Below, piece by piece: positions 50,735 through 62,046 of a stretch of DNA of 64,000 nt (its first letter is position 1; each line of letters begins with the position of its first letter). Origin of the DNA: Trichoplax sp. H2 (Eukaryota > Placozoa > Uniplacotomia > Trichoplacea). The stretch is from contig NOWV01000054.1 in NCBI GenBank assembly GCA_003344405.1, forward strand, positions 124,001-188,000. The letters run 5' to 3'. The position numbers and the translations under genes were made by a program. The notes under the pieces were generated by a model. It had not been told where the DNA came from and made no database searches. It was given only the letters and a program-made list of their open reading frames with translations.

Positions 50735-50959
50735 AAAGTTTCACACTAAGGATTTCGGAAAATTTAACAGCATTCAGTGAAGATGATGCTGTTAAAACTT
50801 GATTGATGAGATATTTTTTAGCTGTCTTTGAAAGTACCTTGTAGTATTTCATTGTTAGAAATCAATTTAGGCTAAAAAGGGTAGCACTACTTAATTTCAG
50901 TTCGATTTTATATATGGTAAAATCTGTAGATCCCTTTATATGCTTGCAATTTAAGCATT

Positions 50960-50965
50960 AATAAA
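50960..50965 (+). terminator. Probable polyadenylation signal
   Basis: AATAAA lies about 225 bases after the stop codon of the first acid/Arg peptide gene. Confidence 0.5.
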
Positions 50966-50989
50966 GAGTCATTAGATTTGCATTACATG

Positions 50990-53900
50990 AACTTGTGTAT
51001 TATGTCTGCCTAAGAAAAGCTACAAGATATAATTCTGAATTTTAGCATGTTGCCGTGCTTGCTTTGTCGGCATTCGATAAATGCTACGGGAATAAACTAG
51101 TCAATACTATCAGTATCTCTACACACACAACTGATCCAAAGCCGACCGAGAGTTATACTGTACGTTAATATTAACATTATCAAGCTAGACTGGTGAACGT
51201 GATTTTCGTACAATTAAATTGACAAAATAGCATTACAATAACAATCCATGTTACCAATTGATCGAATATAGTAAGACTCAATATGCTGTATTCATTGCTT
51301 AGTAATACTCGGCAAGTCCTCTCCGCCAGTTAGTTTCCAGTAAGTGCGACTAATCTATCGTAGAGAGTATCTACTTCTCAATTATTTAAACGTGTTATAC
51401 ACCGTTAGACTAATCGAAGATTATTATTCGAAATTGTAATGGCAACAGAATCTCCTACTATTTCGTTGCTGTAGCTTTTACTAGCACATAATCAAGTTAT
51501 TGCCGAGATTATTGATATCTGGTTTGACTACGCGCAAAGTTCGCTACTATAATGGTAACTATATGCAATTTGCTGTTGATCAAATCGCTAAGGGCACCTT
51601 TCAGTAGCTGTTTTTATCATAAACTCTAACTTAATAAACTCATGCTAGTTAACTTACTCATCTGCCATGTTAAATGGTATAGAAATGGATCTTTATGCAA
51701 TTTTCAATATTAATTCCGAGGTTATTATAAATAGCAGTTTTTGGACTACCGGTATATTGTTTTATCGATTCAGCCATAGAAACAGTTAATTGGTACTGAT
51801 AGAAAATCCATTTTCAGCAGAAAGACAAGCATGCTTATACTTGTACGAAATTGTTTTATTTTACGTCAATATTACCGCCTACGTAGTTATTTAAAAAAAA
51901 TTGTTACATCATTTGCAAATAATTGAAACTCTAGAAACTCTAGCTTAATGATATAAAAGTTTCAGAAGATGTATGATTTACCTATACCTAACTTAGATTG
52001 CCATCTAAATATGATTGCAATATCACTTACCATCTTAGCTAAATTGAAGACTTATCAGAATATAGTACGCCTACTGCCTAGAATCAACGTAATTTAATCG
52101 CTCCTCTTTATTTGTACCTACAGTTTTCTTAGGCGCCCCATTGGTTAGACTTGCAAGAATTTAATCTTAAAAAGGATCGGTCATAAAATACGATTGCAAA
52201 ATACTATTTTTCTACTATCTAGCTTAAAAAAAATTGCTTATGAATTTTGAGAAAAAAGTTCAAGTATAAAATTATATTTACATTTCCAGAAAAAGATAAT
52301 TAAGAAATGAAGATTAGTTACGTATAAAAAAGTTAACTGAATCAACTTAATCATCAATAACTAATTGAGAATACTAGCAAGTTTTTTATTTTTATCTGAT
52401 GTAGGTATATTGACAAATGCTGTCTCTTCGTCACCTAATGACTCTAATGTCTGCGTATATTGTATACGGCACATGCTATCGTTACTAAATAGTTAATTAA
52501 TAAAAGTGTGTGCATAACGTACTAAAGGAATGCAATTTACCATTGAAAGGTTGCTATATGACATACTGATAGTATAGTAACTCAATAATTGTACTTTACC
52601 GTTAAGTACTGTACTAATTACTGAAGAATATACTAATAGTAGCAGCATCGATGATTAATTGGCTGGAAAGTCATTAAAACAAAAACTAAAGCTAAGTTCA
52701 CTTTCTCTCCACTCGTTAATGTAAATGTTGTAGGCTCACACTCACATTCTCATAACGGAATAGCTATTTGAATGATTTGTGAAAGTTAGGCTACAGAAAA
52801 TGTGAAACCAAAAGCAGTAAATATATTTAATAGCTTTTAGATACTATTCTTTCAATTACTGAAATTGCAAATACTGGTATCCTATAAAATATTTTATGAT
52901 ACGTTATATAAGAGATTTACAGCTCAAATTAATTATATTGGTAAAATTGGTGACATGAAATAGAATTTTTACATCCTTTTAAAGGCGACAACATGAGAAT
53001 TAAAACAAAGAATAATCATTTAGAAATCTTTGGAATGAAATGTAAAATCAATGTCTAGAATATCCTTCAAGTGCATTAGTAAACATGGTTTTTTTAAATG
53101 TTTGTTTCTAACATGCGATCAATATTCATTTAGGATAATTAAATCATAAATAAATAGTTTAATTCGATGCTTAGACTGTTTTAACATTAATGATAATTCT
53201 TATTTCGAGAATACCTTTCAACCTGGTAAGTAATATCTAGGATAACAATAACATTAAAAATCCAAATTATTATTTATAACAAACTTGCTGAACGTATCGC
53301 CTCAGATTATTGCTACTTCTAGCTCGGTAAGGTTACTCTGATCAGCACCAGATATTATTTTGTGGATTCTATACTGTTCCTAAAGGCAGAAGTTTTGAGA
53401 ATTATAATGTCGGAGTGCGACTATTATTGTAGCATCGTTGTTCAACGTACGAAAGCATTCTAATGTCATGATGGATGAACACATATCTATTTTTAATTTA
53501 CTAGGAGAATAATAGTAGATTATAAGTGTGTTTGTAATTTTAAACCTAATTTAATACTTATTAATTGAAACATCCTACTTATTTAAGTATTTGAGATTTT
53601 AATACTTATTAAATGGACACTCGAGATTCTGCATACTAAATTACCGATCATACTTGCATCTTCTTGGCAACTTTAAACGCTATTATGCACGCAGAGTGTG
53701 CATAATACATGATATCGCTTGAATAACAAGGTACGAGTGCCGTATATTAGCATCGATGTAGTATCTATTAAATAGTTTGTTTGAGCTCAGGATTACTGGC
53801 ATTTATTTAGATGCTGACCTGCTGCACTATTGATTAAGATTAGCGTTACTTTGTAATTGTATATCAAGTTAAAAGTTTACGATGATAGTTGTTACACAAA

Positions 53901-56840
53901 TGACTGATATTTCATACTTACAATTCCGAGAGTTGGATTAATGCAGTGTTATTAAGGTATTATCGATAAATGATAAGTTGCTAATAATAATTATAAAGGT
54001 CGAATACATTGGAAATATCTTTTTATTTTTAATATTACTTGATAAAGTATAATTATTTAGTTACTGATAGCAGCTAATTCCACATTGTAACATATTCGTG
54101 TAAGAAGCAGCAAAACTCGGTTCATAGTGAATTTGTATATCCTTACAGCAGTACGTCGCTCAATTATATTTTTGTGCTTACGCTACATTATTGACTGTAA
54201 ACAACAACGATTTACAGTCATGTATCGCTCAGTAATTTTGTACGCTAAACTGTAGTAGTGTACCCGTCCAACTACAAAATCCAGTCTATTCGCGAAACAC
54301 CCAGTTGGTATAGTATTATATATAGCTATATATGTGGTAAATTTACGAGTTTAAATAAATTTTATTAGTCCTTGGAGAAGTGACGCAAAAGAAGTTATTA
54401 GGATAATTATAACCAATTTTTCAACTGAAAAGATATTTAGATAATTTTTATTACGCTATTCGTTTATTCGTCTATAATTGGTACTGTAGTCTAAGGCAAT
54501 TATTATACCGTATAGGTTTAAAAAGCAACTCCGATAGATGAATCTACTTTGACTATTATTGAACCGGATAATAACGCCTTGTTACGGAATAGCTTTGCAT
54601 AGCTGTCGTAGCATAATTTTAATAAGTTAACTTATGTAATAACGTATTGATAATAATTTATCCATGGTGTCTTGTAGATTTAGTAGATGGTTGTATACTT
54701 TATTGTAATATCCATGACTGAAAATTTCCTATAAATTGGTTGACTTATTAATTAAGTTTGGGTTTAATTTTTATCTAAGAGAGACTAGTGCTTGCTGTAG
54801 CTACGGATGATGGTAGGATCGTCAATACTTAGATTCGTACTGTAGGTAGATGTCAGGGTGGATAAACCTGACAGTAAGCAAGTAAACTCATAGTGTTATA
54901 TTTCTAGTTGTAGTTTTAATTCTCTTAATATAAATTTCGGTTTGTAACACGCCTGAAATTGCATTGATACAAGATTTAATTACCACTTATATTAAGATTT
55001 ACTAAAAGTACAGTATAAATTAAATCAGTAAAAGTTCTTCGGCAAATTCTAAAAAGTCTTAGTTATATAATAAAAGATCGGTGAAATTTTTCCTTTAAAC
55101 CCCCATCGCTTAATAACGTCCGTCTATCCAAAAAGTTATCTTGAAATGTAGACCGAGTTTAGTATAATACTAAGACGATAGTAGCATAGAATAAATGGTT
55201 ATTATTATTAACGATATTAATTAAGCTTCCGTATCTCAATAGAACAAAAAATATCTTTGAAAGTACAGTAGATTATCTAAATATAATGAAGCGGTAGTCA
55301 TTAAAACAATAGCAGTTGCTGCTATTATAGCTTGCTAAACTTTTAGTTTAGCTAATTTATTATTCCAGCAATTATTCTAAATAAACATGATTGCTCGCTT
55401 TGTAATAATTTATTCACCTACCGAGTAATTTTAGCATATTTTTCATTAAAAAGTAATCGAATGACGTTCATAGCTAAATCATTATCCGCATAATTGTATG
55501 GTGATGGCATTCATAAGTCACGCCATTTACTTTTATTTTAATGATAATTACTTGAGTGGAATACTAGCGTTTGACATCTAAAATTGTAGCCAATATTATC
55601 AGGACCGACGTCAAAGTGATTCCGCTAAATGACGGCTTTCTAACAGTTTATTTATGAAGCAGTATTATTGACTAGACGATAATTTATGTGTTAATGATCA
55701 AATGGCAAAGTACTGGTGGTAGTTGAGAAGTTCATTACAGTACTGACATTGCCCACCTGTAGATTCGAGATTTACGTATAATTTTAAAAAAGTTATCAGT
55801 TTTAAGTTTGATCTTGTTTTCTTAATGTATTATTTTGATTTAGTAGACGTTGTAATAAATTTTATCCATTCTTGTATTTTAATAACAGTAGTGTAACGGG
55901 TACAGAAATAATATATTATGTTCATATGATCAACAGCGGTTTCATGCTAAGTCTGTACGGTACCTTTTGATAATTGAATTGTCGCAATGTATTACAGCAA
56001 CACTGAATTTGAAAAGGTCTTATAAAAGTCAGTTTGAATGGCTAGAAGAGCTAAGAGCAAATAGAGATATTCGTTAACAAAATGTCCTTTAACTGTTATA
56101 TTATTAGCATTACGTCGCAATGCTAATTATAAATGCTGCCTCCAATGGCAGATTTGCGTTATTGATTCTTATATAATGATATATATATTAGCGTAAAAAT
56201 GGCAGTATACTGACAATAGGCGTTATAGATAAACGCAGTAATGCAATTCATTTATGCAACAAGTTGCTGTAGTATATTCTATTATAACTATTAACAGTTA
56301 ACTGTTATAAATTAAAACTTACAGGCTATTATTACATTGTCATACTACTATACATAGGCTTACAATGAAATTTTAACGGAACTCATAAATTTTTGTAGCG
56401 ATGATTGATTTAAATTAACTATTACTGGCTGAAATATAAGATGTTAAATATCCAATTGCTACGACGAAAGAACTAATCGTCCATCTATACCTTATTCATA
56501 AACCGGCGAATTATCAATATGTATTTAACAATAAGTTTATTTTTTCCCTGCGGGCTTTGAAATTTAAATATTATATTGAATGAATTACTTCATTGCGTTA
56601 TATTCAAGCAAAAGAAGAGGATTTTAATTGATAGTACTAATTGCCTGCAAGTAATTATCATAATTTAGACGAACCGTAGGGATTCTTATTAATTCGAATG
56701 ACGCATCTGAGTTATTCAATTTCAATTATTAGCATCTATATTTACCAGATAAATGATCTTCCTTATTTATTCCTTTATTGTTTTGCAGAGTCTTTGTGAT
56801 AAAGTTACTAGCTAAAATATTGTCGTCATTAGCCGTGGAA
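50990..56840. other. Spacer between the two acid/Arg peptide genes
   Basis: About 5.8 kb of AT-rich DNA without a supported gene. I looked for further Arg-codon runs (CGTCGT) and for the shared signal-peptide start and saw none, so no third member lies here. The last 700 bases share short blocks with the region upstream of the first gene. Confidence 0.5.
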
Positions 56841-56843
56841 AGG

Positions 56844-56851
56844 TATAAAAG
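56844..56851 (+). promoter_or_regulatory. TATA box of the second acid/Arg peptide gene
   Basis: TATAAAAG stands about 53 bases before the end of the untranslated first exon, as in the paralogue. Confidence 0.65.
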
Positions 56852-56904
56852 TCACACATCTTCTGATTATCATCATATCCCGTTGTTGGAGCAATAATTG
56901 TAAG

Positions 56905-57075
56905 GTAAGGTGAATTTCGTATACATTAATGTATCGAGTGATAAAAATTGATCGAATACATATCTAAAACGTTTTGTTGAATGTTGCTATATTTTATAAT
57001 CTTATTTATTATCGATGTCGATATAATACATGTAGATATTAAATTGATTGGTTATCGTATTTTAAATAACCTTAG
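56905..57075 (+). other. 5'UTR intron of the second acid/Arg peptide gene
   Basis: The donor TTGTAAG|GTAAGG and the acceptor ACCTTAG|GACTC match the paralogue. The frame is open through this intron upstream of the ATG at 57086, but the conserved splice borders and the signal peptide argue against an earlier start. Confidence 0.65.
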
Positions 57076-57085
57076 GACTCATAAA

Positions 57086-57907
57086 ATGAATTTCAAATTG
57101 GTATTGATCGCTGCCCTTTTATTCGTGGCCTGTGCTATTGCAGCCAACACACCCAACAAAGCTGCTGAAGTACCGGCAGAAAAAGAGGTAGCTCCTCAAG
57201 AAGACAATGATGAAGCTCGTGAAGACAATGATGAAGAATTTCCGATAGAAGAAGTACGTGAAGATGACGAAGAGGAATCAGCTTTACGAGAGGATGAGCC
57301 TGAAATGAAGGAAGGCGTTGCACCTACTGTCGAAGAGAAAGCAGTAAGACATTTACTTAGATATCTAAAAATAGCGGTTATGATTACATGAATAGATTAT
57401 TTCTTAGGTCTATTTAATGTTACAGGTTCGAAGTATCAATTCTCTAAACGGAGTAAACAAATCCCGTATTTATTTAAACTTTAATTATAAATTTTTTAAT
57501 TTGCTAGTGGTGGCGTCGTCGTCGTCGTCGTCGTCGTGTTGTCGCTCGTCGCCGTTCCACCGTCCACTGCCGCTGCTACGGTAAGAAAAACTTCAAGATT
57601 GCCACAAAGACAGAAGAACAACCCACTACCGAAGAAGAAGAGGCTACTTCCGAAGAAAAATCGGTAAGTATTTTAGGGATAGACTCCCTACAAAGTAGCA
57701 ATTGCGGCGTTTATGCATAGAACTTATTGTAGCTTTTCTCAACCGTACTTTATGATTTGTTAGATACAGTGAACTAAATTAATTATCGATCATGATGCAT
57801 TCACTTTTATTTGACAGTGGGGAAGTCGTCGTCGTCGTCGTCGTCGTGTTGTTATTAGACGCCGTCGTGGTTGCTACTGCTATACTGTCTACCATGGCAA
57901 AAAGTAA
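57086..57907 (+). CDS. Secreted acid/arginine-rich precursor, two units
   Basis: Three exons, 57086-57343, 57508-57663 and 57818-57907, all phase 0, give 167 residues. The signal peptide (MNFKLVLIAALLFVACAIAA) is nearly identical to the paralogue's. It is followed by an acidic segment rich in DNDE/EDDEEE. Exon 2 starts Trp-Trp, then eight Arg, and contains VVARRRSTVHCRCYGKK; it goes on into a second acidic segment (EEQPTTEEEEATSEEKS). Exon 3 starts Trp-Gly-Ser, then seven Arg, VV, I, four Arg and GCYCYTVYHGKK before the stop. So the protein is signal, acid, Arg, acid, Arg. Each cationic unit has a Trp start, a Cys-x-Cys pair and a Gly-Lys-Lys end, as if two peptides were released. Each unit begins exactly at an exon border. 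Processing is inferred, not shown. Polyadenylation signal at 58150. Confidence 0.8.
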
Positions 57908-58149
57908 AAAAGTCCCATATTACATTTTCTGATAAATTTGATGCCAAAATATATCATGTATGGGGTGATAGAAAGTTTTTTACATTTACAATGTACTTAC
58001 AATTTACATCTAAAGAATGACATGATATATTTATAATTGGAAATTGTACTACTCGATAAGAATTACTCTTAGTATAGCTGTACCAAGTAAGCTAAACGTT
58101 TAGTTTTAATATCTGCATAATTGATAGAAACTTTCACGATTAAAATTTG

Positions 58150-58155
58150 AATAAA
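58150..58155 (+). terminator. Probable polyadenylation signal
   Basis: AATAAA about 240 bases after the stop codon of the second acid/Arg peptide gene. Confidence 0.5.
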
Positions 58156-58199
58156 AATCATAGAGAATCGTAGATTTGCATTTCAAAAAGTATCCAACC

Positions 58200-60730
58200 A
58201 TTATTGCGTACTAACATTTCGAGATTGAGTGGTATCTGTAATAGCAGTTTAAAATCTATACTGTACATTACAGACAAAGGAGTGAGGAAGTACGTGGTCT
58301 TAAAAATTTTGATTTCCAGTAAGTTAGTTACGGTCATTATTACTCTATGGGTGTTAATGTAAAGGCTATAGCGTTGGCTTAAGTCATAACTGAAGAAGAT
58401 TCGTATCTGTATACTTTATCGAGCGCCGCCTTTTTAATTTTAGCACTATTGCATTCAATGATAATCGAACTATTCTAGTTAAGATTGTTTTATTGATTAA
58501 TTACTGTCTCTGATGTAAGATTTTTCACATTATAAGTAATATACGGTACAGCTAACGGTACGAGCATGGGTAGTGCATAAAAATTGGACTTCATCGAAAT
58601 AATTTACTGGTCATTTCTGCGATACTGTTCTTTTCTGCTTATCATTAGTATTTAGTCTATAGGAAGTTAGAGTTTAACTTTTATTGCATTCATACATGCT
58701 ATATAAGTACTGCCGAGCTAATATAAAGTACTGCTTCTGTCTGGGTTTTATTCCGATTAATGTTAAACTGATTTAATGAAAGTCGTAATACTTAATCATA
58801 TTTAGGCTACAATAGGACGATGACGTTAAGCAATCAATATCTATTCTATAATATGTAGCAGATAGCTGCCATCATTGTCAATTCCATATCTAGTAGTAAT
58901 CACACTTTTCCCTAGAGAATTTAAATACTGGAGCGTTTAATGGCTACTTCACAGTATTAAAGATCTTACAAACAAAGCATTTGAAACTTTTGATTCGCAG
59001 TAGATTATTCTTATACCATGAATGTTAACTGAAAACATCTTTAATTTATATCTTACCTCTAGATTATTGTTTTGAGTGTTGTAGGTATAAATTTGTGGGA
59101 GAGTAGCCATAACCTTGCTGATCTTAACTTGTTGCTGATAATAATAAATCAAATTTTTGTTAGACTTTATTATGCCGTTCCATCTATGATACTTCATTAT
59201 CTCTCATTAACAAATTTTATACTATACATATGTAATTAGCTCCAGGGCGTCGTAATTTCATTTCATTTTATTCATTATTGCTAGTTAAGGTTATAGTACA
59301 GCTGTGTTACATCCTGAAAGCCTTCAACCCTATTTTCTTACTAAGATAGTACAGAATGCATGTTGTTTTGCAATATATTTGAGGAAGTGGATTTACTGAG
59401 TTTCTTACTATAGACGATACGTCGATGATAGAAAAAATGACTCTCTAAAAGCGATTTCGAACTCTATCTTGTTGCTTATTGTTGTTACAGTCAACACAGG
59501 TATTAACGTTGTTAAAGCCAGAGTGCCGGCTTAGGAAAAATCAGTAAATTGGGAAAATGATGTCGCACGATAATTGGAAGACAACAAAGCTCTAGCAGAA
59601 AGAGCGTGAAGCAGATGGAATTAGGCATTTCCCGACTAAATTTTGACCCTTCCCCAAAAATCCCTCGTTTCCCAGTTCTAATTTTGAACAAATTTAACTA
59701 CTTACTACCGCTTTTAAAAAAACTACGAGACAGGAAGCGAGCTTACAATGTTAAAAGCCAACAAATAGCCCCAAATTTAGAACCCACGGCATATGATCGT
59801 AAATATAAAGTAAACTCTGCGTATATATTAGATTGATAAATGAAAAAAAAAGATTAGTAAGTTAAGAAAGGTGATGATAACGCAATGGGTTAAGCGATAT
59901 AAGTAACATGAACTTGGTAGTTATCGCATCGCCAACTTAATTTTTTGTGACTTTATTTCAATGCGGTAATTGAAGTATAAATAGCTTCCGTTATGTTCTC
60001 TAGTGTGACACTAGGTCAATCACGCAATAATTGCTAGATATTACCAGTCTATCATACATAACAGCTTCATTGATCTTTATAGGTAGCGTAAAATTCAATC
60101 AACGAAATATTGTATTATTTCGAATCTGGTAGTAGTTATCAAGCCATCGAAGGGTTATTCTTCCTAGATGTCGTTGTATCTACTTAACTCCGCTCTCTGT
60201 AAAGAGTTCAAGTACATCAAACCTTTAACTTAATTCGCGCAGGCAACAAAATAGAAAATCGCTGTTATTACTTCGATTTCATACAGTCACATACAAGCCT
60301 ATACTGTACAATGTATATCGCCTTTTTATGCAATAAACTATGCTACGTGGGTTACAGTATCCCTGCTAATATTCCCATGAATGATGTTGATTGCTTGATA
60401 TTTCTGCTGACTGCTACATTATTCATGTTAAGATCAATGTTTTGTTTCTTTTTGGCTAATACGCGTATATAAATCATCGCATGTAATTGCCATACAAGTT
60501 ACTTCTACATTTACGAAATAATAACGAATCTATTTTTTCTGAATGAATTCATGAAGGTTGTTGCCGGCGTTGCTTTATACAAAACATGCGTAGATATATA
60601 AAAAGATCGCAGGTTATTAGCTGCAACTCATCGGGAGAAGATGGATATGTAATTCATTTTAACGATGACTAATGGAATGTAAATATGGTGTAAGAGAGTA
60701 ATCATGATAATTCAAGAATTATTGAGTATC
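58200..60730. other. Intergenic; one weak small open frame
   Basis: No recognisable gene. A frame at 59615-59836 (+, 73 codons from its ATG, basic, with PSPKIPRFPVLILNKFNYLL) has coding-like composition but no homology and no clear splice context. Confidence 0.35.
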
Positions 60731-60734
60731 AATG

Positions 60735-61900
60735 TCATTTCGTATACAGTACAGTAACTTGATGGTGGTGATCGTTGCTGGATTTTCCCAGCGTATCCTG
60801 TACTGTATACCAGAGTTCCGCAAAAAGGAAAATTTTGATGCTTGACAGTTTTCGTGTGGGTTGTCTGTAGCGTGATCCTTTTACAAAACTCTGCAGATAA
60901 CTGAAACGAGACTAACAATACTTAATATTGAGGAAATATCCGTTAATTCAAAATGGCCCGTCTGCATACTACCACAACGAAGTGTTTAGCACAATGTTTT
61001 GAGGAGATGAAGCTGGAAATGTCTGTCCGTCCACGAATGATGAGTCCAGGACTTAGACCTGACGGACAGACGACGTCAAGTCTGGTCCAGGTTTTCTTCT
61101 AGTAAGGTCAAGTACTGCATAGTGTACAGTGTACAGTACAGTATTCTACAGTACGTACTGTATACCGTACTGTACTGTACACTGTAGCGTTATGGATGAC
61201 TTGAAAAAAGTACGTGGAAACTCCCTTGGACGGACAGACATTGGATCTGACAGTATTTGGTCAATAAATTGTATGACATCTCCAACACTTCATTATGACA
61301 GCACTTTAGTATTGCAGACAGTCGATTCTGTATTGAGTGGTTTTTTTCTAAATCAAGTCATATTACATCGCATTCCATTACCTGTTACTAAGCTCTGCTT
61401 AGAAGCTGTCAATTTTAGATTATAAATGATATTCAAATGAATACGAGTGATTTCGAAAACAGACACGGAAGATCTATACTGAGTCACTTTTTTTCCACAC
61501 TTTCGGTCTTATCGGGTATGAAAAGTCCGTCCATCCGAGGAGAGATTCCAGTCTAGTAGTTCACGGTATAGTCAGGAACTATTAAGATTAGGGTACAGTA
61601 TAGTACTGTACTGTAGAATGACCAGAAAAATGGTAAAACCCACTCATTATTTTGCACTGAACAGCCGCTATTAATTTTAATAACAACATCGACAATCTTA
61701 TAGAACTGTCTCCAAGTGGAACTTAGTAACAGATAATGAGATTGAGCGTAATATTACTTAATTTAGAAAAGAATCATCAGTCTATGTAAAATCCACCATC
61801 AACATACTAAAGTACTGTCATAACAAAGTGTTCGACGCAATATTTTGGACGAGATGAGGCCAAAAATGTCTGTCCATCCAAGAGTGATCAGTACAGTATA
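60735..61900. repeat. Second GTAC-rich repeat element, partly inverted
   Basis: GTACAGTACAGTA-type tracts flank copies of the element at 4620-5860. The stretch 61196-61560 is the reverse complement of about 4690-5110: it shares ATTCAAATGAATACGAGTGAT, CAGACACGGAAGAT and TCTAAAT-AAGT-ATATTACAT-type blocks. The stretch at about 61700-61900 (AATATTACTTAATTTAGAAAA, CTAAAGTACTGTC, CTGTCCATCCA) is in the same orientation as the first element. So one locus holds both orientations. A 98-codon open frame at 61129-61425 lies wholly in this repeat and is not a gene. Confidence 0.82.
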
Positions 61901-62046
61901 GGCTAGTGTTATGCAAAATAATAACACAGTGTTGTTAATTTAGCTTGCTGAATTGATCGCTTGTTTTAGCTCTCAATTGAAGGCCAAGAATTCGATTGCT
62001 ATCATTCACTGTCGCTTGCCGCTAGCTTTTATTCGAGATAGAAAGG

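Noticed and set aside
50538-50852. Minus-strand open frame with Asp/Gly/Tyr repeats
   Set aside because: It is the antisense of the arginine exon (CGT codons read as ACG/GAC-type repeats); the + strand model has signal peptide, splice sites and a paralogue.
61129-61425. 98-codon open frame
   Set aside because: It lies wholly in the inverted copy of the GTAC element and is an accident of the repeat.
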